Of a stretch of DNA of 64,000 bases, positions 49,070-63,203 are shown one piece after another. A model generated the notes under the pieces. That model was not told where the DNA came from. It saw nothing but the letters and a program-made list of their open reading frames with translations, and did no database searches. The first letter of the stretch is position 1; the number at the start of each line of letters is the position of its first letter. The translations under genes were made by a program, and so were the position numbers. This stretch comes from Malurus cyaneus samueli (Eukaryota > Chordata > Aves > Passeriformes > Maluridae): the NCBI GenBank assembly GCA_009741485.1, contig VKON01000103.1, positions 986,378 to 1,050,377 on the forward strand, given 5' to 3'.

Positions 49070-52000
49070 AGATCTAACCTAACCCCTGATTTAATTCATC
49101 TCTTCTAATATTAGACATTCAAAGTTAACAGGCTCAGAGAGTAATGACCAAGTTCCTGGAACAGAATGCAATGAAGGTGACTTAATTCATAGAAACCATT
49201 TGTGGATGAGGCAGGAGGGGTTGGGAGACAGGGAGAGGACTCAGGTGAGGCATCATTGCTCCCCAGATTCCTCATCTGGATGTTTTTGCATAACAGACAC
49301 CAGGTGAGATGATCTTTTTTATAATTTACCTTCAATCTGTGTGCTAAGCAGCATAGAGAATCTGATAAATCACCAAATCACCACCAAAGGAGAGAGTGGT
49401 GTAGAAATAACACAATGGGAACATTTGCCTGTTGAAAGGTTGCAAGAGGCCAAATGTTTAAAGGATTTTGCCTCAGATTCCTAAGCTTTTGAAGTTACTA
49501 TAACAACACACCAGCACCACCTAAAAATGTTTTCTCTCCACTCTTTTTTATATATGCACAAGACTAAAGTATTTTAGAAAAACTGATCTAATTGAGGGAC
49601 CTCTGAGCAAAGAATAATGTTGACCAAAGCTGGCACAAGTTGGCAGTCTCACAGACAGGGCTGGATTTCATTGCTTGATCACTTAATTTTCATAAAAGGG
49701 TTTTAGCCTTGCATCCCATTTCCCAGGATCCTCAACAGCACTGGAGGTTTGTACCCAGATACAGAGGAATTCACTGATGAACAGCTTTGGATAGCAAAGA
49801 AATGGCATCTTCATTCAACAGGCTGGGAAAGCTGGTAGCCAAGAATGGCCCAGAATAACAACTCCTTAGGGACAGGGTTTGCATATTAAAGAGGGTGCAA
49901 TGGTTTTGCCTTCAGAGCAGCCAATTTTGAGGAACAGGGTGTTCCACCACACATCTGATTACACTGGGGATGGATCAGTGTGCCAGACATGGCAAAGTGC
50001 TGCTGCTCAGGGAAATCAAGATGTTGCTGAATGTTTCATGTGATCATTTCATGCTGTTTTAAATACAATATCCCAACAAACAGCCTGGCTGATCCTACTG
50101 GAAATGGGAGAGGGAAGGCATGAGAGGCTGCCTGCATTATTGAACTGTGAGAACTGCAATGAATTGTCAGAATACAAATTGTATTTACCTTCTTCTCTAA
50201 TATCCATTCCCAGCCATACATTTGTTTAAGCTCCATGGCATGGCACATAACTCACAGAGACAGAGGGATCCACACTGCTGGAGCAGACACAGTGCTGACC
50301 TTTCCATGGGATAGTTAATTCTTACACTTGTGATAGTCTTTCTTGTTCTTTTCTACTGTCTTAACCTATTGACCATAAAGAGCTTCCACACAGTTTATAC
50401 AGATAAATCAACTGATGCTTTAAGGGGGAGTTTGCTGCAATATTATATTATAAAAAAAAAGCTCTGAGTGCTCTTATTATGGTTCAGCACTGAGGATAAT
50501 CAGTTAAGAGAGAGAGAAGGGAAGAAATAAACTATGAGATCTATTTCTACACTCACTGTAGAGTTCTTGTGTTTATTTTTTAAAAAAAAAATACACTGCA
50601 CTTGTCTCCTGCCCAGATACCGATCTACCCTTGGAACTGAAAAATACATTTTTGAGACATCTTATTTGATGTCTTCCTGGCTGTGTTCTGTATTCAGAGC
50701 AGGTAGTCTGAAGCAAAGAACAAAGGCTACATAATTTGAACTTTAACTCATACTTCACAGGTCGATGCCTCATTCAGCCTGCAAGAAAAAGCAATTACTG
50801 CACTTGAGCTAACAATATTTAAAAAAGGGGGTCAGTGGCACACCATTTCTTTGGCAAAAATATGTGCAGTAAAAAAAAAAATTAAGCTAAAAATAATGAT
50901 TTTCTTAAAAGCACCAAAATTTCACCCCCCTGAGTGGAGAAAGGTTCAAAAGTATAAAGGAACACACATGACATTAGCTGCTTGAATCTTACCCTGAAGT
51001 AATTCTGAATACAGATATGATTGAGCCTTTTAAAAAAAAATTAAAATCATAAAACAAGTTTTTCCCTCTGTGTTGCTAGTTGGGTGCTTTCTTGACAAAA
51101 ATATTAAACAACAGCAGCTTCAAAAAAAAATAGGGTGATTTGTTCCTAAGTAATGTTAATTTAAGTCACAATTGCTGTGCCTTTGGGGACAGGTGAGGTG
51201 CTCCAGGGAGTGACAAGTGCTGCTCCTCTCTCTGTGACACTGGAAGCTGTTCCTTCAGTCAGAAATAAGCTGGTTGGAAATAACAGATTTGATGCTTCAC
51301 CAAGCTTGGTCTTGCCTGAATACAAGAGGACGTTATCTCACTGCCATGGAAAAAGGGAAAAGGGCTCTGTGTGATGTACAAAGTGCTCAGTGAGGAATCT
51401 CTGCTCAATGAGGAGCACAGAGAAAGGACAGAAATCTCCTTTCAGCAATCCAAGGGTGCTGTGGAGGCATTCAGCCACTCCAAAACACTGCACACAATTT
51501 GGTTCTTGGTGTAAGTGAGCATCCCCCATTTGTTCCCTTGGGATATTCTTCCCCTTGAATTGAACACGTACTAGAAACATTTATGGATTGTGGAAATATC
51601 TGACCTAATGTAAGATGAGAAAAAAACCTCTCACTTCCAACTCCCCAGTTTGCTCTCATTTTGCATTTTCACCTGTTAATCAAAATGAGGATCAAAACAC
51701 TTAATTGAAGCCTTTGAACAAAAATCAACTCGTAACCGAGGCATTTGCTCATTCTTACCCAGGTCTGCCCTGCCTCCCATAAAACTCTGCTTTATTTATC
51801 AGCACTCACTAATGAGCTGCGTGTGCTGTGCTCAGCTTTGAGCAAAGCAAGAAATGCTGGAGACACATTGCAGCAAATGGAAAAGCAGCTGGGGCAGCTA
51901 CACAAATTCATCCACTGTGGGAAAAGAGAGGTTTAGGCCAGAAAACGCAGTGCCAGACAGTGTTTGACCTTTGGAACTGAGTGTCAGCCTTGGTGGGAAA

Positions 52001-55000
52001 ACAAATATTTCACTTGTCATTAGTGGGCATCTCTTCTCCATGTGAACAACAGGCTATTGTGCCACAGAAAGAAAGAAAAAAGAAAAAAAAGCAATGTCCT
52101 CAACATCTTACATTAATCCTCCCTTGGGGGAAATGTGAGGTGGGGGCACACACACACACAAAGAACCCCAAAAGATCAATGCTGTGATTGTTTCCTTCAA
52201 ATAAAATAGTAAAATTACTGTAACAAGTTCAGTTTTAGGTTCTAGGTTCTAAGAGACTCCAAAAGCAAGAATCTTTGAAATATTTAAACTTACTACATGT
52301 GTATAATCATCTAAAAGTTGTGAGGGTGGAAGATTAGCTAGGATCTAAGCGATGCAATGGAAAAGCCCGAGCAAAAAAGCACAGAAAAATTTTGTAAAAA
52401 ACATTTTCCTTGAATTTCTTCCCCTCTCACCTTCTAAAAGGTAATAATTTGCAGATAATGACCAACATCACAAATGCTAATTCCATTTGCAATATTGTTT
52501 TGGAAGGTCAAAGACTGCACACAAATAGCTTAAGGTGAAATAACATAAGAATGAGAATGTTAGTCCAACTCGAATACATCTGCTGAAACACAATTAGACA
52601 CCAAATTAACTCTTCTCTTTTTAGAGGACAGGTCAGGATAACTAATCATGCTTTATTATTGATATAGCATTTAAAAAACATCTTTTTACTGGCACCTTGA
52701 TAAGAAAACTACTTTAAAAATTGTATTAACCAATATGTCCCTGCTGTCTTATCATTGGAAATAAAGCAGTTCACTTCTGAAATCAAGCATAAAATGCAAG
52801 TGTCTCAAATGATTAGTTGGCTGTGTATAAAATGAAATGCATATCTATTTCTATTACTTGATAGGTTATATATATGCACTGCAGAAATCATATCAAGAAA
52901 TATAATGAAATAAGAATGTGACAGCTCTTGAACTGATTTTATCTCGCACTTCCCAACTGCAGTCAGGACAATCTGCTTAATCCAGAACAATCCAAAATAA
53001 ATGTCTTTTTAGACCCCTCTAAATCAGGTAAACTGAGGCTGGCACCCTTGCAAGAGCACTTTTTCTGTAATAAAACACACGGGGAAAACGAACCTTATGT
53101 CCATTTTTTACAACAGCTGCAAAGTAACAGAAATAAAAAAAAAAATCTTCCTGGGAATACAGATGTTCCTGAACACTCTCTGCTCTGGTTTGTGTAACTC
53201 CAGCTCCTGCAGCATTTGTGTCAGGGGGTTCCTTGCCTGGCAGTGTTCATTAAGAGGTTTTATATCAAAGCACTGGAGCTCTCCATCTGTTTGGAGCATA
53301 TTGCCAGCGTAAATCAGCTTAAAGCAAAGTTTATCGACCCCTCACAAGATTAGGAGAATCCTCATTTGGCACCAAACCATCTATTCTCAATTTGACCATT
53401 TCCAGGGATGCAAAGCAACTTTGAAAGAATTCAGATGACTGCAGAGAGCCAGAGAGTTGCATTCTGCTCATAATTTTATAATTCTTTAGTAGCTGCGGGT
53501 CAGTGGATTTAAACATTTCATCTCTCAGCAAAGATGATGTTAAGGTGCTTTTATTCTTTGCCCCCAGAAATCTGTCGTATCTGAACTGCTGCCCTCTGTG
53601 AAACTGAATTCTGTAAGTCAGCCAGAAAAGAGAGGTTACTGACAGGGTTTTTGTACCTATAAGGTCTAATTTTTGCCCATTTACAAATCCAGTTAAATCA
53701 GACTACACATATCAAAACCTGGCATAAAAATATAGCCACTAGCAATGACTCCACTTCAAATTTGATGAATTACCAGAATTCATTTCCTACCTTTACCTTT
53801 TAGACTTTGTTACCTGTTTTTAAACTGAGACTTAAAGCAAAGCATGAAGAAAGAAAATGCACGTGGAATTGTACGCTTTCATTCATTTCTGCTAAAGTCT
53901 CCAATATGGATTTTCATTCAAAGAAAACCTACATTTACTCCACTACTGCTTACAGAATTCCAATTTATACTTCAGAACTAGACCACCAAGCATAATAATT
54001 TTTTTTAATCCAGTTCCCTTCTGTTTATCCTCCTTTCATTAGATATTTTTAAACCAATTTTGAATTATTTCTTTCATATTTCTCAGGTTTGTATATTTGT
54101 TAATAAGATGATTAATAACCTACAACAGTTCTCATCCGTGATGGAAGGAATAAAGAGCAAGGCAGAGATTCAGCAAGACACATTCTTAATTTCCATGAGA
54201 GGCCTTAGGCTCGAGTTTAAATATTACTTAATCATCAAGATCTCTATATTGAGACAAATTTTATTGTAGGCAGCAGACTTCATTTTATAGAGGATTTTTC
54301 TCTGCATATTTCTGTATTTATTTCCCCCCTTATCTCACCCTGCTTTCTGTAAAACATTTTGTGAAAGACCTCAGGGACACTCTGCTTATTCTCATGTCTG
54401 GAGTAACCTTTAGTATTTTAATAGCTTGAACAATATTTTCATAAGGTGTTTTATGTCCATTGATACCCCATAAACAACCCTGGGTCCTGCTATTCTGTTA
54501 GAATAAATCAAAATAAGCTCCCTGTCTGCAGAACCAAGCTGGCATGAATTTGCAGTAAATTTGATGGTACCAAATCAAGAAAAGCAAATGTCAGAAATAT
54601 CACAAATTTTATTTTTCAGGGGTGTAGGTACTAGTGCTTAGTCTGGGGGAGGAGGCTGGCAGTTATTTTGTGTTATTTTTTTTCTTCCAAGTCTCTTTTT
54701 AGTCCTCAGGAATTTATTACAGTCTGCTGAAACAGTTTCAAGGCTCACAGGTACGGTAACAACAAAGGCATCAGGTTTCCTAACTGGTGTAGGAAAGGAA
54801 CTGTATCATATCCTAAAAGTGCCAATTTTAATGAAAGCTTATCTCAACCTGTCATTAAGATGATGAGGAATGTAATTCCATGTCAAGCCCCTCGAAATGT
54901 TGCCTGGCACTAAAAATATGCCTTAGCTATCACTAGCTTCCACTTTTTAAGGAGTGATTTTTATTCTCATGCTTTTTATTTAGCTGAGAACTTAGACATA

Positions 55001-55450
55001 CCTGATTTCTTTTACATAAAACAGGAGATATTTCCCTACCAGCAGCAGATAGTTCCCCGGGCACATGTTCTGGAATCAAACATTGGTTTGATTGTTTTGA
55101 TTTATTTCCTCTTGCCTCAGTCAGGTTTCAGGGATTGAGCTGCTTGTACTCCTGCCCTGGGGGGATTAAATTAATGGTTTGCTTTGTTCAATCTGTTGAG
55201 TGCATCCCAAAGTCAATGTGATACAGTGAGAGCCAGGTGGGGGGTGAGGAGAGGGGGAAAAGTCAATCATTTTCACACAAAAACTGCACAGAAACTTGTT
55301 GGGCTGTCTGAAAAGTATTTTATACTCGCTCAGCCTCCCTCTCCTGAAAATAACACCATGATTTCAGTCCCACTGTTTTGTTGTTGAAATACAAACACAG
55401 GCATTATTAACCATTTTCATTGTACATCCGGATTTTTCTAGAAAACAAAA
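49070..55450. other. Intergenic sequence, no gene recognised
   Basis: About 6.4 kb of AT-rich unique-looking sequence. There is a short CA microsatellite at about 52147-52160. No coding similarity on either strand. Confidence 0.55.
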
Positions 55451-55970
55451 ATTCAATCATCTCCTCCTTAACCCCAGTTTAAGAAAGATATTTCTGCTAT
55501 TCTTCAGATAAGGGTTTGTGTGATGACAGATTCGAGTTGGGGTCAATAGAGCACCAGAGAGGTTGATTTTAGTCATGGGGTGGATTGTGGTGGCGCATCC
55601 TCCCCATGCCCTCACCATGAGCTGAGAAATGCTCTGGAGCTTCTCAGAAACACTGACTGCTCCCAGAATTAACAGGGGTCTAAAGAGCTCCTGGGTTTCA
55701 AATATCAGCCTTTGAAAACTCTTCACACCCCTGTAATTCCTGGAGATCAGCACAGCAGGGCCAAGTGCAGGGATGAGCCCAAGAGCAGACCAGGGACTGT
55801 AAGGGGACATTAATGCCACCAAAGGACCCCAAAGCCTCTGACCCATTTCCAGAAGGGCCTGAAAGAACAGACTGTGATGAGAATTAATTTGCACAGCAAG
55901 TGAGAAACAAATAGTACCCGTGCCAAGCCTGAGCATCTCCTGACCCAGAGCAACAGAGCTGGACCAGGGC

Positions 55971-56012
55971 TGAACCCAGGACTAACATCCCTGAACCCAG
56001 GACTGACATCCC
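55971..56012 (+). repeat. 21-bp tandem repeat, 2 copies
   Basis: TGAACCCAGGACTAACATCC plus C is followed by the same unit with one A to G change. It sits just left of a pyrimidine-rich tract and may be part of one composite element. Confidence 0.85.
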
Positions 56013-56044
56013 TCAGCTGGACTGGCCCTAGAACCAGCATTAAT

Positions 56045-56152
56045 GATCTCTCTCTCTCTCCCTCTCTTTCTTTCTCCCCCTCTTTAATCCATTTCTTGCT
56101 TTTTTTCTCCCCCTCTTTAATTTTTTCTTCCTTTTTTTCTCCCCTTTTACCA
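56045..56152 (+). repeat. Pyrimidine-rich (CT) tract with internal duplication
   Basis: (CT)n passes into repeated TTTCTCCCCCTCTTTAAT blocks (two copies about 38 bp apart) and T-rich runs. On the minus strand this is a long polypurine run that yields a Lys/Glu-rich spurious peptide. Confidence 0.85.
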
Positions 56153-56154
56153 TT

Positions 56155-56310
56155 AATCCAGGGCCCACTGCTGTGTGCTTGCACAGTAGGCCAGGGACTA
56201 ACACACCAATTTCCACGCCAATGGTTTAATTTACTTTAATTTAATTTAATAAAACTTTCCAATTGCTTGGGACCCCTCTGCTTTTTGTCATTCCTTTCGA
56301 CCATGAGCAA
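56155..56310 (+). mobile_element. Possible LTR 3' portion
   Basis: A TTTAATTTAATTTAATAAAA stretch with an AATAAA hexamer (about 56249-56254) is followed by a 50-60 bp C/T-rich tail (CTTGGGACCCCTCTGC, TTTTTGTCATTCCTTTCGACC) that resembles an R-U5 end. No matching second copy, terminal repeats or target duplication could be defined in the window, so this is a weak suggestion only. Confidence 0.25.
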
Positions 56311-59300
56311 TTATGAATCTTGGGTGGGTGGCCACAGGGGTTCAGGAGCTGTCAGCAAATATACAAAACGTGGCTTAGATGTTGCAAGGAATGGAAAAAC
56401 TGAGTTTTCTGAGCTTTCCCAATCCTTTTTTTTATTCTCATTACATGTAAAGGTGCTATGAGAACTGTCTCTCTATTTTACATCAGCCTGGAATTAGTGT
56501 GGAAAGCCAAGAAGAATGGAGAGAATAATGAGACAAAACTCACAAGAGGAAGCCCCTCCAAACTGCTGGATGTATCCAGAACTCATATCTTCTATATTTC
56601 TGAGCCTTTAAAAACAGGAGCAATAGCTCAGGTCCTACATCCTCAAGCATTAGGAGCGTTTATTTCAGCTTTGTGCCAGAAGCTGGTCAGAATTAATGGC
56701 ACTTTTTGCTCATGGCAATTTTTTTTTTTATTTATGTTATTACTTTATGAGTAAATTTGTTCTTAATAATTTTCTCTGCAGGGAACAGGAAGACATTTAT
56801 TTCCACAAGGAGCATTTTTCTTTCCTGGGGGTCCTAACAGTTACATTAAGGGGAAAAAAAATTGAACAAAAAAGAATATAAAAAGTTTTAAAAGGAGGAT
56901 ATATGCAGTCCTCTCACTGTGAAATCATCCTTTTGTTTCCAAGTACTGACAGCGAATTGCTTCTTTTAATTCCCAGGCATTTCAAGAACAGCATGAGACT
57001 TGCAAAGGCAAGAGAAAACAATACAGAATAAAAAGTACTGATTAACTTGTGGTGCCTCATTGAGTCACAATGTGGTTCCCTACTGTGCTGTCTCTAAAAA
57101 TCTTAAATCATCCTTCCCTCCCAGAAGCACAAAGAATAATTTGATCTCTCAAGGTAAAGCAAGTTAATTCCTTTAATGCAAACTAAAAGTTTTTTAAGGT
57201 GGAGGATCTTGATAAATTGCATTTTTAACTATAAAACCTAGTTAAAACGTCCAGCAATATCTTACTTAATATAGGTTTTGGGGTTTTTTTTCCTTTTTAA
57301 GTCAATCAGACACAGCTATTCCTTACCAAATAGTCCCACAGGTTTATATTGAGAAAACATTTTCTACTTGATCTTACTTCATTGTTTTCCTACTGGCTCC
57401 AGTTTTAATTGGCAAAATTAGAATGTGTTGCCATCAGGATCCTTAAAGCATCATCACAGAGGAAACAACATTCCCTACCAGCTGGGACCTCTCTTAGCTT
57501 TTTCAACTCTTGGTTTCTTTCACTAAAAGTTGCTCAAATTTCCGTCTTTTACTTCAGATCTTTCCTACTTACATGCAAAGATGGCATGACACAGAAATTT
57601 TAGAACATAAAAACCCAAGAGAAACAAAAGTTCAGACATACAGTTCAATTCTCTTCCCTTAAAAGAAAAGTTTATATGTTGTGCAAACTAATATTAAAAT
57701 ACTGCTTTTAAAAATTAGTTATTGAAAGGAAATCTTTCTTGTCACTCTCCAAGAAAGTCAGGGAATCTATTGTGGCCTGTGTAGAGTCTGTAACACACAA
57801 TCACTAATGACTGCTGAGAGGATCCATATTCTCCCTAATTTTTAGCAACTATCAAAGAAATTACTGAACTGAACAGAAAGAGATTAAACTAAAAATTAAC
57901 TTCATCCATCACTCTTTATGAGCCATGAAAAAAGCCTTCAGAGGGAATAAATCTTGGTGTGAGAGACTGCTGCTGTTGAAAAGTTTCCATGCTTGAAAAG
58001 CACGAATACCTTACAGCTTGTAAGTTGTTCTGTTGACATTTTGCTCTTTTGATTAAATTTCCTGTGCTGTTGTGTATAAATATGAAATGGTGGCGAGTTG
58101 CTGTTGCATTTCCAAAGTGTCTTTGCTGTATAAACACATTAGCAGTCGATTTAAATTCTGAGATATATCATTACTGGCCTGCAGCTCTTCTGAGGAGCAG
58201 CAATAAGCTTAAGAAGTATGTTTATTAGCAGTACAGCAGTAATTAGCAATTACAGCACTCTCCTCAGGTTCAAAATGTTCCAGGAGTCTCAAGGAAAATC
58301 TTTTTGTTTTTCTTCCGAGCACAAAGAGGAGTTCAATCTTTTTCTTATTTGCAGAAGATGTGACACACTGGAGTTAGATAAAAAAGGGTGTTTTACAAAC
58401 GTGATCAAAAGGGCTGGAATAACCAGAACAAAAAGATCTGAATTCAGGCTTCTTCATTTTCAGTTCCAGTGTCAGGAGTGATTTAAAATAATTATAAATA
58501 AATAAATAAATAATCATTATTTTTCTTCTCGTCTTGAGCAGAAATCTTCACACATGCAGTTGGGCATTTTCTCGTGTTATGTGATTGTAAACCTGGAAAT
58601 CACAGGGTATTTTCTGAATCTTTACCCTCAGTGAAAAGCCACATATTTCTGCACAACACCGACTCTTGATAGAAAAAAGCATCCTGAGGATTTATTTCCG
58701 TAGCTGTCAAAGCAAACAGACAAGTTTCCTAAGAAAAACACAGCTAATCCTCCTTTCAGAAGAGCAATTCACACTCATCCCCCTCGCTGTGTCTGAGCTT
58801 CATGGGGATGTGTTGAGGAGAGTGAAATGAGCTGAATTCACAATTTCGGGACCGCAGAGCGTGGTCTGGGACACCCTGAGCATCTCCAGCCCTGGCTGAG
58901 CTCAGGAGAAGCCCAAATTCTCTCAAAAACTGCTGAATTTGGGACATTCAGTACCTTAAAGTTGACAGCTTGCTATCAATCCCATTCTGTCCCTCCTCCT
59001 CAAATCAGCCTGCACAAATACATCCCTTATTTATTCACGTTTCCTACTCCCTCTGCTTCTCCCAGACTATCAACATTTTTAGAATTCCCATCAATTGTGA
59101 GAATTTTGCATCTGTAAAGCACAAAATTATCTCTAATGTAGACATGAGATAGTGCCAGCCATGGAAGCACACCATGATCAGCATTCTGAAATATTTTGTC
59201 TCTCATGAACATCTACATTTCATTTCCTATTTACCATAATTTAAAGTCGGTGGTTTTTTTTTTAATTAAAACCTCATTTACCTATGAAACTAACTGTATT

Positions 59301-62300
59301 ATCTATGGCTCCTGCAAAGCAAAAATACAAGGAAAAAAGCAAGAATGCACCCAATAGAGCAGAACTTTAATTAATTCATTCTTTCCAATTTCAAAGTTCT
59401 TTTGCATATCGACAATCCAGATGGTCTTGTAAATAAATCAGAGCTCAGGATGCCATTTTTAGAAATAAGTTGTATGAAAGATGTAAAGTAGAAAGTGTGC
59501 TGAGATGGGGAACATAATTTATTGACAATGCTGTGGAGAGAGAGGATCTTTTGTGATGCAAGTCACAATTAAACCTACATTATTTCCAACACAGCCACTC
59601 TTTAATATTCTGGAATTTGATGGGAAGCCAGAGAAAGATAATGCCACCCAGGACTGGCAAGACTATTAAATACATGAGGAATATTAGGCATGAATGTATT
59701 TTTTCCTAATCTAAATAAAATATTTATATGATATAGCTTTTTAATAAGGGAAATCTAATTGCTTTCTTGCCTCACAGAGGCCAGTGCTCACACAAGTTCT
59801 CTTCCTGGAAGAACTATCAGAAGCAAAGGTTTCTATTATTTCTTGCATGATGAGGAAGTTTGATGAGTTGATGATAATATTATGCAAAGAACCCCCAGCA
59901 AAGCAAAGTTATTGAAGAGTTATTTTACATGGGAGAAAATGCCCCAAATTCCTCATGGCCTGCCCCACAAATCAAAGTTAGAACATTTTGGATGCTGGTC
60001 CAAAGAGTTGCCTTCCAACAGTCCACACATTTTGCAGTGAGGGTAGAATTTTCCTGATCATGTTAAAAAAAAATAAATAATTCAGTCAGGAAATTACCTC
60101 AACGTACCTACAGAGTTATGTTTTTTAATCTTGTTAAACTGAAAATTGAAAAGGAAGAAGTATATGAAACTAGCTCTGAGATAGTTTAAAAATAAAGAAA
60201 TAAGCCTCTAATACATTTTTATATCTGTCAAGCAAAGCCAATTAAAATATCCCTGTGGTGAGCACAGCTTTAAAGTCGGAGTTTTCTCCTGGATTACACT
60301 GTGAGCTGCCTGCTCAGAGTGATTCATCAGAATCCTCATTATTTCCCTGTGCTTGGGCTACCCCAGCAAATGACCCCTCATTTGTAAATAGTACAATCTA
60401 CACTGCCATAAACAGATCATTCCTGGGCTTCCCAAACTCTAATGGGCCTCCCAAACCCAATGATGCTTCCTAGAGCAACAGAAATCTATTTTCAACTCTA
60501 TTTTACAAAGTCAGCCAGTTTTTCAGTTAGTTTTTTGTAGTACTTTGCACTTTGGATTCCACAATACGCTTCAGGATAAAATCAAATAAATTCACAATGA
60601 TTGGAATGGATGGCTGCATTATTACAAATCCCTGTCCATTAGCCTTAAAATAAGAATGACAAATTTTCAGAGTTTGATACCTTAAGTACACCATCAGTGA
60701 TTTATAATTTTGGTAAAGTTAGTAAATTTGCTATTGCATCTTAACAAAGATATGAATATCTCATTGTCTCCCTCTCAACTTCAGTAATTCTTTGCCCTTT
60801 CCCTATTTACAGAAAACTTTCTACTTCTTGATAATTAGACTCGATAATTAACTTCACCCATAGCCCAAGAGCAGTTTCACAAAGCCTCAGAGGAAGCTGC
60901 AGGAAACTGGGAACAACAGAGATTAAAGAACAGTTCTAATACATGCAGTTCTCCTTTATTATTTTAAGAAAATAATAATTTTCATCAGCTGTTTATGTAG
61001 ATGTATTTTATTGTGGGCCTATTGCCTCCAAACATATAGGAACAAATAACAAATAGGGAACGGTTTCCTAGACCTTAATAATCTTAATTTCATCAGAACT
61101 CCTCCCTTTAAGATCTAAAACATTAAAACTCCTGAACACATTTACCTTCACCCCTACTACATAGGGCCCAACATAACTCCTTCAATATCCAACTAATTTC
61201 TATCTAATTTGGATATTTCAATATCCAAATATTTTCTATTATTTTATCTAAAATAATATATTTTATCCACATATTAAATTAATTTTCCTCTACATCAGGG
61301 TTGGTGATTATGAAGTGTCAGGAGATGCTGATTACCTTATGAGAGTTATGCACACCAGAACTGCACTCACACAGCTTGGGTTTTAATTTCTTAACACATC
61401 TCTGGTTTTGAATGAGGTGGCATTTAATAACATTCCCTGGAAAATGGCACTAACAAATGTTAATGCTTTTTTTTTTTCCAATCAAAACTCCTGTTCACTT
61501 GGCTGTAACAGCAAGTATTTCCTTCACTGCAGTAACTCTGCACATAACTTTGGCATTGATGAATTCACAGGATTTTTAACTGTTATTAACTTCTCCCAGT
61601 TTTGAATAAAAGCTCCCTTTTCCCGGAGATAAAATGAGTTTGTAATTTACAATGTTTGCTTAGCACGGTGCACACAATTTCAGGCACTGATAAAGCTGGT
61701 GGTTTCTTTGCTGATGGATTTTCTTTCAAGTGCCTCAACGGAACTGATTATTCAGTGCACAAACCATCTGTGTAAGTACATTGTCATGCCAACAAATGTA
61801 AAATATTATTTGCAAATATTTCAATATAAGCAGCATTAATAAGACTCCTCATTATAATTCAGATCGGGAGTAGGGTTCATGTTATTTGTTTAAGAAAACT
61901 TATTTTAAATAAGATTTTGGTAGAAACGTTGTCTCATCAATCCCCTTTGGTTGATTGGTTTAAATGGCTCAGGTTAGATTTGGTTTGGTCTCTGCAGAAA
62001 CAGCTCTCTGCTCCTTGGTCTCTGGGATTTTTTGGGGGCTCCATGCACTTTTATATCTCTAATATAAGTTTTTTCATACCCTCAGTGCACAAACACGTGA
62101 CAGAAACTCAGAATTTCCACCCTCTTTCAAGTACATCTTCAGCACTCGTTTCTCTCCCTCCTCCTTCCCACCCTACATGGAATTTTCACAGTGGTCAAAA
62201 GTAAAATTTCCCCTCAAATTGGAGATCTTTTCAAAACTAACCCAATCTAAGGATTATATCACCAACCAGAAACCTGAATTACAGGAATAAGCAGAGACCT

Positions 62301-63004
62301 GGCTACACACAGTACTGTGAATTTTTGAGGCTGGGAAGGTGTCATTATGAACACAGATATTAATAAATCTGATTAATATATTCCCATTGAGGGTAGGCCA
62401 GAAAGGTCCTCATGGTTAAAAGAAAGATTTCCTCTTTATTTTTTTATTTTTTTTAATCATTTTAGCTCAGTATTTCAAAGGACACTATTTTAGGCCCCTC
62501 CTCATGACAAAGTACATAACTAACTAAAAAAAGGTCAACCAGAAAAACCAACAGACCTAAAAGAGTTACAAAATTCATAAGAAAATCTACTTTTTACTCT
62601 GTCATAAATTCCTTGGCATCCATCACATATCCCTTCACATCTCTGCAGTTTATTCACTCACTGAGGATGTTGTTCGTGGTTTTTATTGAATATATCTCAG
62701 GATGCCACAATTGCACTGCTCATGCAAAAAAAAAAAAGCACAGTTTCTACTGGTTAATCAATTAATTAAGTGCTAATTTCAGGAAAGGAAACACTGAGCA
62801 TGTGGAGATATTAAAACAAATGTGCATTTTAAAATATCTAACATAAGCTAGGGCAAGAAATAAGTTAAACATCTTTGGCATGTGTTGAACAATGAGTAAC
62901 ACAAGGCTATACTCTATGTTCCAGCAAACATATGTTCTCTTATCAGGAAATAATTGTGTTACACAACACATGCCTGAAGATCTTTTAACAGAAAAAAGCA
63001 GTGT
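56311..63004. other. Intergenic sequence, no gene recognised
   Basis: About 6.7 kb of AT-rich unique-looking sequence with a short (AAAT)n microsatellite at 58494-58514. No reading frame resembles a known protein; no RNA gene recognised. Confidence 0.55.
58494..58514 (+). repeat. (AAAT)n microsatellite
   Basis: About five consecutive AAAT units (TAAATAAATAAATAAATAAT). Ordinary simple repeat. Confidence 0.9.
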
Positions 63005-63026
63005 TTTAGAAATAATTATTTCTAAA
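63005..63026. other. 22-bp perfect AT-rich palindrome
   Basis: The core AGAAATAATTATTTCT plus three matching bases on each side (TTT and AAA) makes a 22-bp perfect palindrome. It lies about 180 bp left of the minisatellite. Significance unknown; AT-rich palindromes arise easily by chance. Confidence 0.8.
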
Positions 63027-63203
63027 TAATTATTAGGGTGTAAGAGCTGACAGTTCTGGGTGCTCCAGATGAAATAATTCTACGGCTTGGGAAGAGTGGT
63101 TCACCATAATGAAGGTGTGCTTTGCAAAAGTGAAATTGGAGAGCTAAAAATTAATTCAGTAAATAATTCTTCAGCAGATGAACTTGCCCGTTGTTGCGGT
63201 TTT

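Noticed and set aside
55457..55936. 159-codon minus-strand frame as a protein-coding gene
   Set aside because: No family recognised, no splice or promoter context, and the length is plausible by chance in a GC-richer patch. Kept only as part of a possible retroelement.
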